33,376 bases of DNA from an uncultured Bacilli bacterium (GTDB taxonomy: Bacteria > Bacillota_I > Bacilli_A > RF39 > UBA660): NCBI GenBank assembly GCA_947628095.1, contig CANQYO010000007.1, positions 1-33,376 of the forward strand, read 5' to 3'. Numbering within the stretch: the first letter of the stretch is position 1; each line of letters opens with the position of its first letter. A program made the position numbers and the translations under genes. Positions 9,626 to 18,179 of this stretch are shown here, piece after piece. Below the pieces are notes generated by a model. The model saw only the letters and a list, made by a program, of their open reading frames with translations, was not told the DNA's origin and did no database searches.

Positions 9626-9817
9626 TTAAAATAGTTTTATATAGACAAAATCATAAATAAAATTAGTTACTAAATAAATAATTGATAGTAACAATAAGAA
9701 ATAGGCAACACGAGCTTTTACAACTTGATTTTTTTTAAATATAGCATTTATATTTAAACCATCCATAGCCCATACAGTAATAATTGTAATTAAAATATAT
9801 AAAATAAATTTAGTCAT
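9626..9817 (-). CDS. Small membrane protein, DUF1146 (YwzB)-like
   Basis: About 63 aa, two TM segments, MTKFILYILITIITVWAMDGLNINAIF; near murA/spoIIQ as in related genomes. Confidence 0.5.
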   Translation of the reverse strand: MTKFILYILITIITVWAMDGLNINAIFKKNQVVKARVAYFLLLLSIIYLVTNFIYDFVYIKLF

Positions 9818-10274
9818 GATAATCACTCTCTATTTTTTTAATTTTTTCAATTCTTCTTTGATGTCTCTCATCTTTTGAAAAATCAGTATTAATAAATGTT
9901 TCAACCATTAAGATTGCATCTTTTAAAGCTGTATCTCCACTAAAAGATATACAATTAGTATCATTATCAAGTCTTGTATATCTTGCTTCAAGAGCACTAT
10001 TACATTTAGCACAATAAACACCTTTAATTTTATTTAAAGCAATTGATATTCCTATACCACTACCACAAATAGCAACACCAAAATCAACTATTTTATTAGA
10101 AACTATATCTCCTAATTTTTTAGCATAATCTGGATAATCACAAGAATTTTCATTATCTGTTCCACAATCAACTACTTCTAAGATATTATCCCTATGCTTA
10201 AATTCATTTATTAAAGCTTCTTTAAGTTTAAAACCTCGATGGTCAGCTGCAAAACCAATTCTTATTTTTTCCAT
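9810..10274 (-). CDS. rpiB: Ribose-5-phosphate isomerase B (RpiB/LacAB family)
   Basis: IGFAADHRGFKLKE, CDYPDYAKKLGD, GVAICGSGIGISIALNKIKGVYCA. Confidence 0.93.
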   Translation of the reverse strand: MEKIRIGFAADHRGFKLKEALINEFKHRDNILEVVDCGTDNENSCDYPDYAKKLGDIVSNKIVDFGVAICGSGIGISIALNKIKGVYCAKCNSALEARYTRLDNDTNCISFSGDTALKDAILMVETFINTDFSKDERHQRRIEKIKKIESDYHD

Positions 10275-10304
10275 AATATCACCATAATTAATATATCATT
10301 TTAC

Positions 10305-10330
10305 TATAAAAAAAACAACCAAATAGTTGA
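10305..10330 (-). terminator. Rho-independent terminator downstream of rpmE
   Basis: Minus strand CAACTATTTGGTTG followed by TTTTTTTT. Confidence 0.55.
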
Positions 10331-10370
10331 ATTTAACAATTTTGTTTAATTTTTGAAAATAAAAAAAAGA

Positions 10371-10580
10371 CTATTCGCCTTTTTCAAATCCATATTTTCT
10401 ATTAAACTTATCAACACGTCCTGCACGTGATGCTCTATTTTGTTTTCCAGTATAGAATGGATGGCATTTAGAACATACTTCAACATTTAATTCTTGTCTT
10501 GTTGACATAGCTTTAAAAGTTTCTCCACAGGCACAAGTAACAGTTACCTCATAGTTTTTTGGATGAATATTTTTTTTCAT
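10371..10580 (-). CDS. rpmE: 50S ribosomal protein L31 (zinc-binding type)
   Basis: MKKNIHPKNYEVTVTCACGETF...VEVCSKCHPFYTGKQ. Confidence 0.97.
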   Translation of the reverse strand: MKKNIHPKNYEVTVTCACGETFKAMSTRQELNVEVCSKCHPFYTGKQNRASRAGRVDKFNRKYGFEKGE

Positions 10581-10640
10581 TTCATTCTCCTTTCGCCATG
10601 GTCAAAACCATAGTAATACACATTTCTAGAGTAGTATATC
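10581..10640 (-). promoter_or_regulatory. Possible L31 autoregulatory leader
   Basis: Minus strand CTATGGTTTTGACCATGGC hairpin immediately before the GAAAGGAG SD of rpmE; L31 leaders are a known Bacillota class, but I could not test the match. Confidence 0.35.
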
Positions 10641-10790
10641 AGTTTTTATATTAAAAAGCAAGTTTTTTTTACTTCTATCTCTATAATCACTTATCTATCT
10701 TATTTACAATTATTTCAATTTATAACTTTTAAAATCATTCTAACTAACATCTTTTATAATATTCTCAAATATATATTTTTATATTATTTA

Positions 10791-11495
10791 TTATTCTATC
10801 TTTTTAATAATCTCATTAGCAATTTTTAAATAACCATGACTTGTTAAATGATAATCTTTTTCATTTGGCAAACACATTTTATCTTCTTTTATAACATTAT
10901 AAATATCAACATACATTATAGAATACTTGTTAGCTAATTGTTTATATTTATCATTAAGATAAGTAATTGCTTTTTCTTTATCTTTATTACTTTGATAAGG
11001 CATATAATAACCAAGCAAAACAATTCTTGATTTTGATAAAGAGGTTATAGATTTCAATAATTTTTCCATATTAGAAACCATAACATCTAAATTTCCTTGA
11101 AGTGTTTCAGTATCCTTATTATCAATTAAAATTTGAACTAATTCATCCATTCCAATTGCTAAACTTACTAAATCTGCCTCTCTAAGTTCTCTTTTTATAT
11201 TATAAGTTTTATCATCATATAAAATTTCTTTATTATTTTCTATATCATTAATTAATTCAGCAATTGTATAGTTATCCTTAGAATAATAAGCATTGTACTT
11301 ATGTAACATATTATTATTTTCTAAATATGCCCTCAAGTAGTCATTATAACCATAAGCATAATTACCATAAGAATTAATACCTAAATTAATTGAATCACCA
11401 ATAGCCATATAATCTATCAAATTTTTATCATTAACTTTGTATATTATAAACGTCAAAAGAAAAATTAAAACTAAAGAAATTATAAGTTTTTTCAT
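10791..11495 (-). CDS. SGNH/GDSL-family lipase/esterase, membrane anchored
   Basis: N-terminal signal/TM; YMAIGDSINLGI (block I GDS), SLAIGMDEL (block III-like), CLPNEKDYHLTSHGYLKIANEI (block V DxxH). Confidence 0.8.
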   Translation of the reverse strand: MKKLIISLVLIFLLTFIIYKVNDKNLIDYMAIGDSINLGINSYGNYAYGYNDYLRAYLENNNMLHKYNAYYSKDNYTIAELINDIENNKEILYDDKTYNIKRELREADLVSLAIGMDELVQILIDNKDTETLQGNLDVMVSNMEKLLKSITSLSKSRIVLLGYYMPYQSNKDKEKAITYLNDKYKQLANKYSIMYVDIYNVIKEDKMCLPNEKDYHLTSHGYLKIANEIIKKIE

Positions 11496-11544
11496 GATGC
11501 CTCCTATTAATTATATTTTAAATAAAAAAAAAGATTAAAGATTT

Positions 11545-12801
11545 TTATTGTATTTCTTCAATCTCAATTTTAGCACCCACATTTGTCAATTTTTCTACTA
11601 TTTCCTCATAACCTCTTAAAATATGATTTATATCAGTAATTATTGTTTCACCACTAGCTATTAAAGCAGCAATAAGTAATGAGGCACCAGCTCTTAAATC
11701 GGTTGCTTTCACCATAGTACCTTTTAACTTAGTTGGACCAGTTATAATTAAAGAATTCCCTTCAACATGAATATTAGCACCCATTTGATTTAAATAAGGA
11801 ATGTTCATAAAACGATTTTCATAAATTAATTCTCTAACATTACTTACTCCTTTAGCTTGAGTTAAAAGTGTTACCAAAGGTTGTTGCAAATCGGTTGGAA
11901 AACCTGGGTATTCGTGAGTTTCTACATCAGTCTTTATTAATTTACCTTGATTATCAACAATTAAATAATCACTATAAATCTCTATATTAACTCCCATTTC
12001 TTGTAATTTATCAGTTAAAGACTTTATATGTTTAGGAATGATATTATCAATTTTTAAATAATTACCAATTAAAGCTCCTACAATCGTATATGTTCCAGCT
12101 TCAATTCTATCTGGTATAACGTCATGATTACAACCCTTTAAAGATTTAACACCTTGAATTTTAATAGTACTAGTTCCTTGACCTGTAATTTTAGCTCCCA
12201 TTTTAGTTAATAAATTTATTAAATCTTCAATTTCTGGCTCACGAGCAGCATTCTCAATAATTGTTTCTCCTTTGGCAAGCGTTGCTACTAAAATAGCATT
12301 AATAGTTGCACCAACCGAAGGCATTTTAAGCGGAATAGTTGTTCCTTTTAACTCTTTAGCAGAAATTTTAAATAAACAACCTTCTTCCTTTATTGTTGCT
12401 CCTAAAAGTTCAAATGCTTTTAATGTTTGGTCAATAGGACGGGACCCAATTTGACAACCTCCTGGAAAATACATCTCAACATATTTAAACCTTGCTAATA
12501 AAACAGCCATGAAATAATATGAGGCACGAAGTTTATTAGACAATTCTTCAGGAATAGGTTTATTTTCTAAATTCTTAGTATCAATTAAAATACTACCACT
12601 AGCTCTTTTAACTGATACATTTAAATATTCTAAAGTTTTCTCTAAAATATCAATATCTGAAATATTAGGAACATTACAAAGTGTTGTTTCTCCTTTGGCA
12701 AGCAAAGCAGCGGGAATAAGGGCAACTGCACTATTTTTAGCACCACTAATTCGAATACTACCTGTTAATTTTTCATTTCCTATTACTTTTAATACTTTCA
12801 T
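11545..12801 (-). CDS. murA: UDP-N-acetylglucosamine 1-carboxyvinyltransferase
   Basis: ISGAKNSAVALIPAALLA, KLRASYYFMAVLLARF, LLGATI, EYPGFPTDLQQPLVTLLTQAKG. Confidence 0.97.
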   Translation of the reverse strand: MKVLKVIGNEKLTGSIRISGAKNSAVALIPAALLAKGETTLCNVPNISDIDILEKTLEYLNVSVKRASGSILIDTKNLENKPIPEELSNKLRASYYFMAVLLARFKYVEMYFPGGCQIGSRPIDQTLKAFELLGATIKEEGCLFKISAKELKGTTIPLKMPSVGATINAILVATLAKGETIIENAAREPEIEDLINLLTKMGAKITGQGTSTIKIQGVKSLKGCNHDVIPDRIEAGTYTIVGALIGNYLKIDNIIPKHIKSLTDKLQEMGVNIEIYSDYLIVDNQGKLIKTDVETHEYPGFPTDLQQPLVTLLTQAKGVSNVRELIYENRFMNIPYLNQMGANIHVEGNSLIITGPTKLKGTMVKATDLRAGASLLIAALIASGETIITDINHILRGYEEIVEKLTNVGAKIEIEEIQ

Positions 12802-12827
12802 AAAATCACCACTATATTTTATTTGTT

Positions 12828-13664
12828 TTAATTATTTATGTTAATTTTATCTCTTACTACTGCTTTAATAGCCTCAAACCCACTGCCAATTACTTTTCTT
12901 GGGTCAATTACATCTTGATTTTCTTTCAAATATTCTTTAACACTTTTACTCCAAGCTTCTTGAATATCTGAATTAATATTAATCTTGGTAATTCCAGCTT
13001 CTCTGCATTTCTTTAAGATTTCAGAACTTAGTCCACTTCCGCCATGTAAAACAAGTGGAACTTTAAGAGTATTAGCTAACTCTTCAATTAGTTTATAATC
13101 AATATTTAACTTACCACGATAAATTCCATGAACCGTTCCAACTGCAGCCGCAACAGAATCAATTTTAGTTTCCGAAACAAAAGATACACAATCTTCTAAC
13201 TTAGTATTAGTACCTAATTCTAAATCTTCTCCACTAATTTTTCCCATTGAACCAATTTCAGCTTCAACTGAAACATCTTGATTTTTAGCAAGTTCTACAA
13301 CTTCTTTAACAATTTCAATATTTTCCTTTAAAGGTTTTTTAGACATATCAATCATAACTGAATTAAAACCAGCCTCAATAGCTAATCGACAACTCTCAAC
13401 ACTTGAACCATGGTCTAAATGTAAACAAACATCTGTTTTAATTTCTAAATCAGACACTAAACTAAAAACTAAAGCTGAAATAACATTATAGCCACCCATA
13501 TATTTGATAGCACTTTCAGATACACCTAAAATAACTGGAACCTTTAAAGCTTCACATTCTTCTAAAATACATTTGGTCCATTCAAGATTATTTATATTAA
13601 ATTGAAATACTACTTGTTTTTGTTTCTTGGCTTTTAAAAGCATTTTTTTACTATTAACTAACAT
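12828..13664 (-). CDS. fba: Class II fructose-bisphosphate aldolase family protein
   Basis: VPVILGVSESAIKYMGG, CLHLDHGSSVESCRLAIEAGFNSVMIDMS, VHGIYRGKLNID, PLVLHGGSGL, KININSDIQ. Start trimmed to Met after AGGTGATTTT. Confidence 0.93.
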   Translation of the reverse strand: MLVNSKKMLLKAKKQKQVVFQFNINNLEWTKCILEECEALKVPVILGVSESAIKYMGGYNVISALVFSLVSDLEIKTDVCLHLDHGSSVESCRLAIEAGFNSVMIDMSKKPLKENIEIVKEVVELAKNQDVSVEAEIGSMGKISGEDLELGTNTKLEDCVSFVSETKIDSVAAAVGTVHGIYRGKLNIDYKLIEELANTLKVPLVLHGGSGLSSEILKKCREAGITKININSDIQEAWSKSVKEYLKENQDVIDPRKVIGSGFEAIKAVVRDKININN

Positions 13665-13716
13665 AAAATCACCTAATGAAAGAATACTACAAAACACTTC
13701 AATTGTCAAAGAAAAA

Positions 13717-13738
13717 ACGCACTTAATACTAAGTACGT
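13717..13738 (-). terminator. Rho-independent terminator of the 461-aa paralog gene
   Basis: Minus strand ACGTACTT-AGTATT-AAGTGCGT (one G-U) followed by TTTTTT. Confidence 0.75.
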
Positions 13739-13747
13739 CTTTAATTA

Positions 13748-15130
13748 TTATTCAGATAAAACTTTTGTATTTATTGAATATAAATCATAAGCTATCATAT
13801 CAGTTGTATATTCTTGACCCTCATAGATTGCTGTATCAGTTCCTAAGAATGTACAGAAATTCCATGACATGCTTTCTATTATATTTCTAACATCTTCTGA
13901 TAAATCTGAGAAATGTCCTTCTACAGTTTCACCATTTATTTCTACAACAAAAGGTTCATTATTTATAACATATTTGATTACTTCACTAGCAGCATGCATA
14001 TTAACTCTACGAGCTTCATCATAATTACCTAGTCTATAACCTTGATATATTATATCATTTCGATAATATGAAAAGTGTTTAATAAAGGCTTGTTCATAAT
14101 CTGTACAATTTGTGAAATACTTTTCAAAATCAATTGTAAAACCAGTTTTTGTTAACTCTGAATGGTAAGAATTATCAAAGATATAACTTGATAAATCATA
14201 AATATTATCATTACTTATATATACCATATTAGTAATATCACTATAAGCAGCATCATTAATACTATGAGGTACTACTTTACCATCTTCATATGATTGAGCA
14301 ACGATATCTTTATCTTCTACAACTTCATAATGAAGTGCTGGAGTTTCAGTTGGTTCTACATAAACTATTTCATTTTCAGTTTCATAATCAGCTACTGGTT
14401 GCATAGTTGCTTCAACTGTTACTTTATTTTTATTTGGTTCATAAACATGTTTTTTTCTGTCATTATTAGTTTTAATATAACCAACACCACATGCTAAAAT
14501 TATAGATGCCATTCCTAAAGCTATTACTTTATTTTGATTTACTCTTAATCTATTTATAAATGAAGCATTAATATCTTGTCTTTCATCTACTAACCCTAAA
14601 TTATATTTTTCAGAATCTTCAAGATTTCTAGAATAAAAGTCATACATACTTTCCATTTCATAGTTGAATTTTCTCATAACGCCATCTTCTAATTTTACAT
14701 ATTCATTCATAGGTCTAACATTAGATTTCTTTTCACCTAAACGGTCTAAAATATAACCTGATTCACGATGTCCTTTATATAATGTAGTTATTTTAGTCGT
14801 AATGCGTTTATCATTAACTATAGAAAATCTAATTTCTTCGTCTTGAATTTTTGTAAAGCGTTCGAAAATTTCTTCTACTACTTTATAAAATTCTTTTTCT
14901 GTAAGGTCATTATATGCATCATTTAACTTTTGATATAATTCCTTTTCTTCTTTTTCTGTAATGTATTCAGAAAATACATTAATAAAGTCTTTAGTAAATA
15001 AATATATTGCATTAATTCCATCTTCGTAGTTATCAACAGGATATACTCCATATTGGTCTACTTCAAGATAACCAGGTATTACTAAATTCCCTTCTTCATT
15101 ATAATAATAATTAATTAAAATTGTTCTCAT
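13748..15130 (-). CDS. Uncharacterised single-TM protein A: cytosolic N-domain, TM, P/T/E linker, extracytoplasmic C-domain
   Basis: TM VIALGMASIILACGVGYI preceded by RLRVNQNK (positive inside); linker YVEPTETPALHYE; C-domain shares TIDFEKYFxNCxxYExxFIK and YxGQEYTxDMIA with 15779..17206. ATG set after AAAGAGGGATTGGTT. Confidence 0.85.
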   Translation of the reverse strand: MRTILINYYYNEEGNLVIPGYLEVDQYGVYPVDNYEDGINAIYLFTKDFINVFSEYITEKEEKELYQKLNDAYNDLTEKEFYKVVEEIFERFTKIQDEEIRFSIVNDKRITTKITTLYKGHRESGYILDRLGEKKSNVRPMNEYVKLEDGVMRKFNYEMESMYDFYSRNLEDSEKYNLGLVDERQDINASFINRLRVNQNKVIALGMASIILACGVGYIKTNNDRKKHVYEPNKNKVTVEATMQPVADYETENEIVYVEPTETPALHYEVVEDKDIVAQSYEDGKVVPHSINDAAYSDITNMVYISNDNIYDLSSYIFDNSYHSELTKTGFTIDFEKYFTNCTDYEQAFIKHFSYYRNDIIYQGYRLGNYDEARRVNMHAASEVIKYVINNEPFVVEINGETVEGHFSDLSEDVRNIIESMSWNFCTFLGTDTAIYEGQEYTTDMIAYDLYSINTKVLSE

Positions 15131-15160
15131 AACCAATCCCTCTTTCTTTAATCGTCACAT

Positions 15161-15189
15161 ATTATATAACATTTTTGATTAAATGTCAA
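15161..15189 (-). promoter_or_regulatory. Sigma-A-type promoter of protein A
   Basis: Minus strand TTGACA (15189-15184), 17-bp spacer, TATAAT (15166-15161): exact consensus hexamers and spacing. Confidence 0.85.
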
Positions 15190-15242
15190 GTTTTTACTAT
15201 TTCATGATGTAGTAAACTAGATGTCGTGAAAATAAAAAATTT

Positions 15243-15368
15243 CAAAATAAAAGAGAAAACACTCAATATTTAAAAACTGCTATATAATTAATTTATCACC
15301 AAAAAATATACAGACCTTTAATAAAAGCTCGAAGCTTAAAAGGTTTTAAGGAGTTGTTTTCTCAATGA
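15243..15368 (-). ncRNA. Candidate structured small RNA, family unknown
   Basis: Minus strand: closing stem GAGAAAACAACTC (15363-15351)/GAGTGTTTTCTC (15264-15253), 12 bp with one bulge; internal hairpins ACCTTT..AAGCT-TCG-AGCTT..AAAGGT and CTGTATAT..ATATAGCAG; TTTTATTTT after the closing stem; upstream TTAACA-N17-TATTAT. Confidence 0.5.
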
Positions 15369-15743
15369 ATATAATATCATTATTTAACAGTTTTGTTAAC
15401 CACCTAAATAATATTTCTCATATCTCTTATAAATTTTAGTCTTTTATTTTTAAAATTATACCTTACTTTCAAGACCCAAAATATTATAGTTTGGTGTATT
15501 TTCTAGTTTAATTCTCTATTATTTTCAGTCCTTATTAACTATATTAACTTATTCATTATAAAAAAGAAAAAGTAATCACATCTTTTTATCTACCTTTATC
15601 TTACAATTTCATTATTATAACTTTAACTTTCTTCTTTATTGTAAGTTTAACTTCTTTTAAAACCATATATTTTTCTTTAATTTAAAAAACTATTTTTTCT
15701 TTAAAATTATATTTCTCTTTAAAGATTTATCTTTCTTAATTAA

Positions 15744-15772
15744 AAAATGTACCTAGTATAAGTACATTTTTA
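15744..15772 (-). terminator. Rho-independent terminator of the 475-aa paralog gene
   Basis: Minus strand AAAAATGTAC-TTATACTAG-GTACATTTTTT. Confidence 0.75.
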
Positions 15773-15778
15773 TAAATC

Positions 15779-17206
15779 TTAATAAATTTGTGGATGGTCT
15801 GGTTGAATACCAAATACTTCTAAAGCTATCATATCATTTGTATATTCTTGACCATTATAAACTATAATATCTTCATCTTGAAGTATATAGAAGCCCCAAG
15901 CTATATTTCTAATAATATTTTGAGCTTCAGGAGATAATTCACTAAAGGTTACATAAAATGGTGTTCCATTTAAATTAACATTTAAAGGTTCATTATCTCT
16001 AACGTATTTTAATACTTCAGTTAAAGCAAAACGATTGCAGTTAATTGCTTCATTATAATCTAAAGTTCTAAAACCATGATAAATTACATCATTTCGCATA
16101 TCAGAAAAATATTTAATAAAACCTATTTCGTATTCTGAACAATTAGGAAAATATTTTTCAAAATCAATTGTAATACCTAAAGTATGTTTTCCTTTCCATT
16201 CTTCAAAATTATAAATACAATTAGCTAAATCTGACATATTATCATTACTTGCAATAATCATTTCGTCTACATTATTAAATCTTTCTTCATAGATAGTATG
16301 AGGTTCGTCACCATATGACTCAAGAACATAAGAAACTACACTTGGGTCAGTTGATGGGTTCTCAAAATAGAAAGGATGTGGAGTAGGTCCTGGTTCTACA
16401 GTTGGAACTTGAGTAGGTATGCTTACTACTGGTTCAGCGGTTGGAAGTGAAATTTCAGGTTCTAAAGTAGTTTCAATAGTAGGTTCAACTTCAACAGTTG
16501 CCTCTAAAGTTGGCATTTCTATACTTCTAGTAGGTCCAACAGTCTTATTATTATCATTATTTTTCTTAATAAAATGGGCAGCTCCTACAAAGCCACTTGT
16601 TAAAACAACACCAGCTGCTAATACAGCTAAAGCTTTTCGATAATATTTAATATTTCTTCTGGTATTTACAATTTTAACTATATCTATATCTAAATCGTCA
16701 AAGTCAGAAACATTATCTTCATAAAAAGTACGAACTTCGTTAATTATATCTCGGTAATTATCTTCAAAATCTTCAGCTTCGGCTGTATAACGATAATGGT
16801 CAGACCTTCCTAAATAAGATAAATTAAATTCCTTAGCATCATTACCATTTTTTTCTAAAGTTATTAATTTAGGTATTTCATCTACAACAGTTGAAAATTG
16901 TACGTTTTCAACACTTAAAGTACTAAAATAATCATACATATCTATAATAGCATCTTCAAGGTCAGAAAAATCAGCATCTGTTGCACTTTCATAAGCATTA
17001 TTTATAGAATTACGTAATCCTTCTCTTCTAGCTTCTTCAACATATTCAATATAATTATCTAAAAAAGTATCAGCTAATCTCTTTAAACTTTCTTTATTTC
17101 TTCGGTAATTATCAAAGTAAAGTATTCCTCTTTCACTTACTTCAACAAAACCTCTAAATGTTTCATTTCCACCTACTAAAAGATGGCTCATTAAAACTGT
17201 TTTCAT
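15779..17206 (-). CDS. Uncharacterised single-TM protein B, paralog of protein A
   Basis: TM ALAVLAAGVVLTSGFVGAAHF; long stalk PTLEATVEVEPTIETTLEPEISLPTAEPVVSIPTQVPTVEPGPTPHP; C-domain ITIDFEKYFPNCSEYEIGFIKYFSDMRNDVIYHGFR and VYNGQEYTNDMIALEVFGI shared with protein A. Confidence 0.87.
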   Translation of the reverse strand: MKTVLMSHLLVGGNETFRGFVEVSERGILYFDNYRRNKESLKRLADTFLDNYIEYVEEARREGLRNSINNAYESATDADFSDLEDAIIDMYDYFSTLSVENVQFSTVVDEIPKLITLEKNGNDAKEFNLSYLGRSDHYRYTAEAEDFEDNYRDIINEVRTFYEDNVSDFDDLDIDIVKIVNTRRNIKYYRKALAVLAAGVVLTSGFVGAAHFIKKNNDNNKTVGPTRSIEMPTLEATVEVEPTIETTLEPEISLPTAEPVVSIPTQVPTVEPGPTPHPFYFENPSTDPSVVSYVLESYGDEPHTIYEERFNNVDEMIIASNDNMSDLANCIYNFEEWKGKHTLGITIDFEKYFPNCSEYEIGFIKYFSDMRNDVIYHGFRTLDYNEAINCNRFALTEVLKYVRDNEPLNVNLNGTPFYVTFSELSPEAQNIIRNIAWGFYILQDEDIIVYNGQEYTNDMIALEVFGIQPDHPQIY

Positions 17207-17232
17207 TCCAATCCCTCTTTCTAAATGCCCAT

Positions 17233-17261
17233 ATTATATAATAATTTACCTAAAAAGTCAA
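17233..17261 (-). promoter_or_regulatory. Sigma-A-type promoter of protein B
   Basis: Minus strand TTGACT (17261-17256), 17-bp spacer, TATAAT (17238-17233). Confidence 0.82.
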
Positions 17262-17466
17262 TTGTTTTATAATATACTACATTTGAAATTTTTCTATTTA
17301 CTACTTTTATAATATCACATATTTATTCTAAATTAAATAAATATCAACAAACAAAATATATATTTACATGACAAATTCATTTTTAATTAAATTTTTAGTC
17401 TTTAAAATTAAAAATATAATAATTATTGTAGGTAATTATTATATCTTAAAATAATGATAATTTATA

Positions 17467-17596
17467 TATTTAAAAACAATACTATCATTTTATTAAAAAC
17501 AATAACTGGTATTTCATTGAAACAATAACTATTATCTTATTAAAAAGAATAGCTATTACTTTGTTAAAACGATAACTACTACTTTATTAAAAATAG
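17467..17596. repeat. Degenerate tandem repeat, about 5.5 copies of a 23/24-bp unit
   Basis: Units TATTTAAAAACAATACTATCATT / TTATTAAAAACAATAACTGGTATT / TCATTGAAACAATAACTATTATC / TTATTAAAAAGAATAGCTATTACT / TTGTTAAAACGATAACTACTACT / TTATTAAAAATAG. Confidence 0.75.
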
Positions 17597-17625
17597 TTTT
17601 AAACATTAAGATAAACTATAAAAAT

Positions 17626-18162
17626 CTAAAAATATTTATTAAGTAATTCTTTTATAAAAAATTGATATTCAACATCCTTTGTATTCTCATTTCCTTCTAA
17701 AAGGCAGAGTGGGGGAAATAACACACACCAAAAATTATCACCTTGACCTTTACCTAGAGTTATTACTAATGATTCATAATTTCCTTCTTCATAAATTATT
17801 CCTTTATATACTTTTTTAGGAAAATAATTCTTACCATAATTTATTTTATAACTTTGATTATTATCATTTAAAACACTTATATTTAAATTATCAAGATTAG
17901 AATTAATTATCTTTCTTGCTTCTTGAAGATTTTTAGCATCTTTTAATAATACATATAATTTTTTAGCTACTTCATCACGAACACTCATTTTTAAATCTTT
18001 ATCAGCTTCTGTATTACTATTAGCAATAATTCGAATTCGAATTGCCTCTTTTGGTATTACAACATTAGCATTTTTTATAGAAACTAAACAAACTACTATT
18101 AAAGCTATTATAATTAAAATTATAGTTTTTTTGTTCAAAAAAATCACCCTCGTATTAATCAT
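17626..18162 (-). CDS. spoIIR: Stage II sporulation protein R
   Basis: N-terminal TM then IPKEAIRIRIIANSNTEADKDLKMSVRDEVAKKL and DNFWCVLFPPLCLLE, characteristic of SpoIIR. Confidence 0.92.
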   Translation of the reverse strand: MINTRVIFLNKKTIILIIIALIVVCLVSIKNANVVIPKEAIRIRIIANSNTEADKDLKMSVRDEVAKKLYVLLKDAKNLQEARKIINSNLDNLNISVLNDNNQSYKINYGKNYFPKKVYKGIIYEEGNYESLVITLGKGQGDNFWCVLFPPLCLLEGNENTKDVEYQFFIKELLNKYF

Positions 18163-18179
18163 GAGTGACTTTTTTAAAT

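Noticed and set aside
15243-15368. SRP RNA, 6S RNA or metabolite riboswitch
   Set aside because: No GGAAGCAGC-type SRP loop, too short for typical 6S RNA, and it appears to terminate before the gene A promoter; I could not match any riboswitch consensus by eye.
15365-15439. + strand 24-codon ORF MNIISLFNSFVNHLNNISHISYKF after AAGGAG
   Set aside because: SD spacing is long, peptide has no recognised features, and the AAGGAG lies within the candidate minus-strand ncRNA stem; retained only as a remote alternative.
17467-17596. CRISPR-like array
   Set aside because: Units are contiguous and degenerate with no unique spacers, and no cas genes are present.
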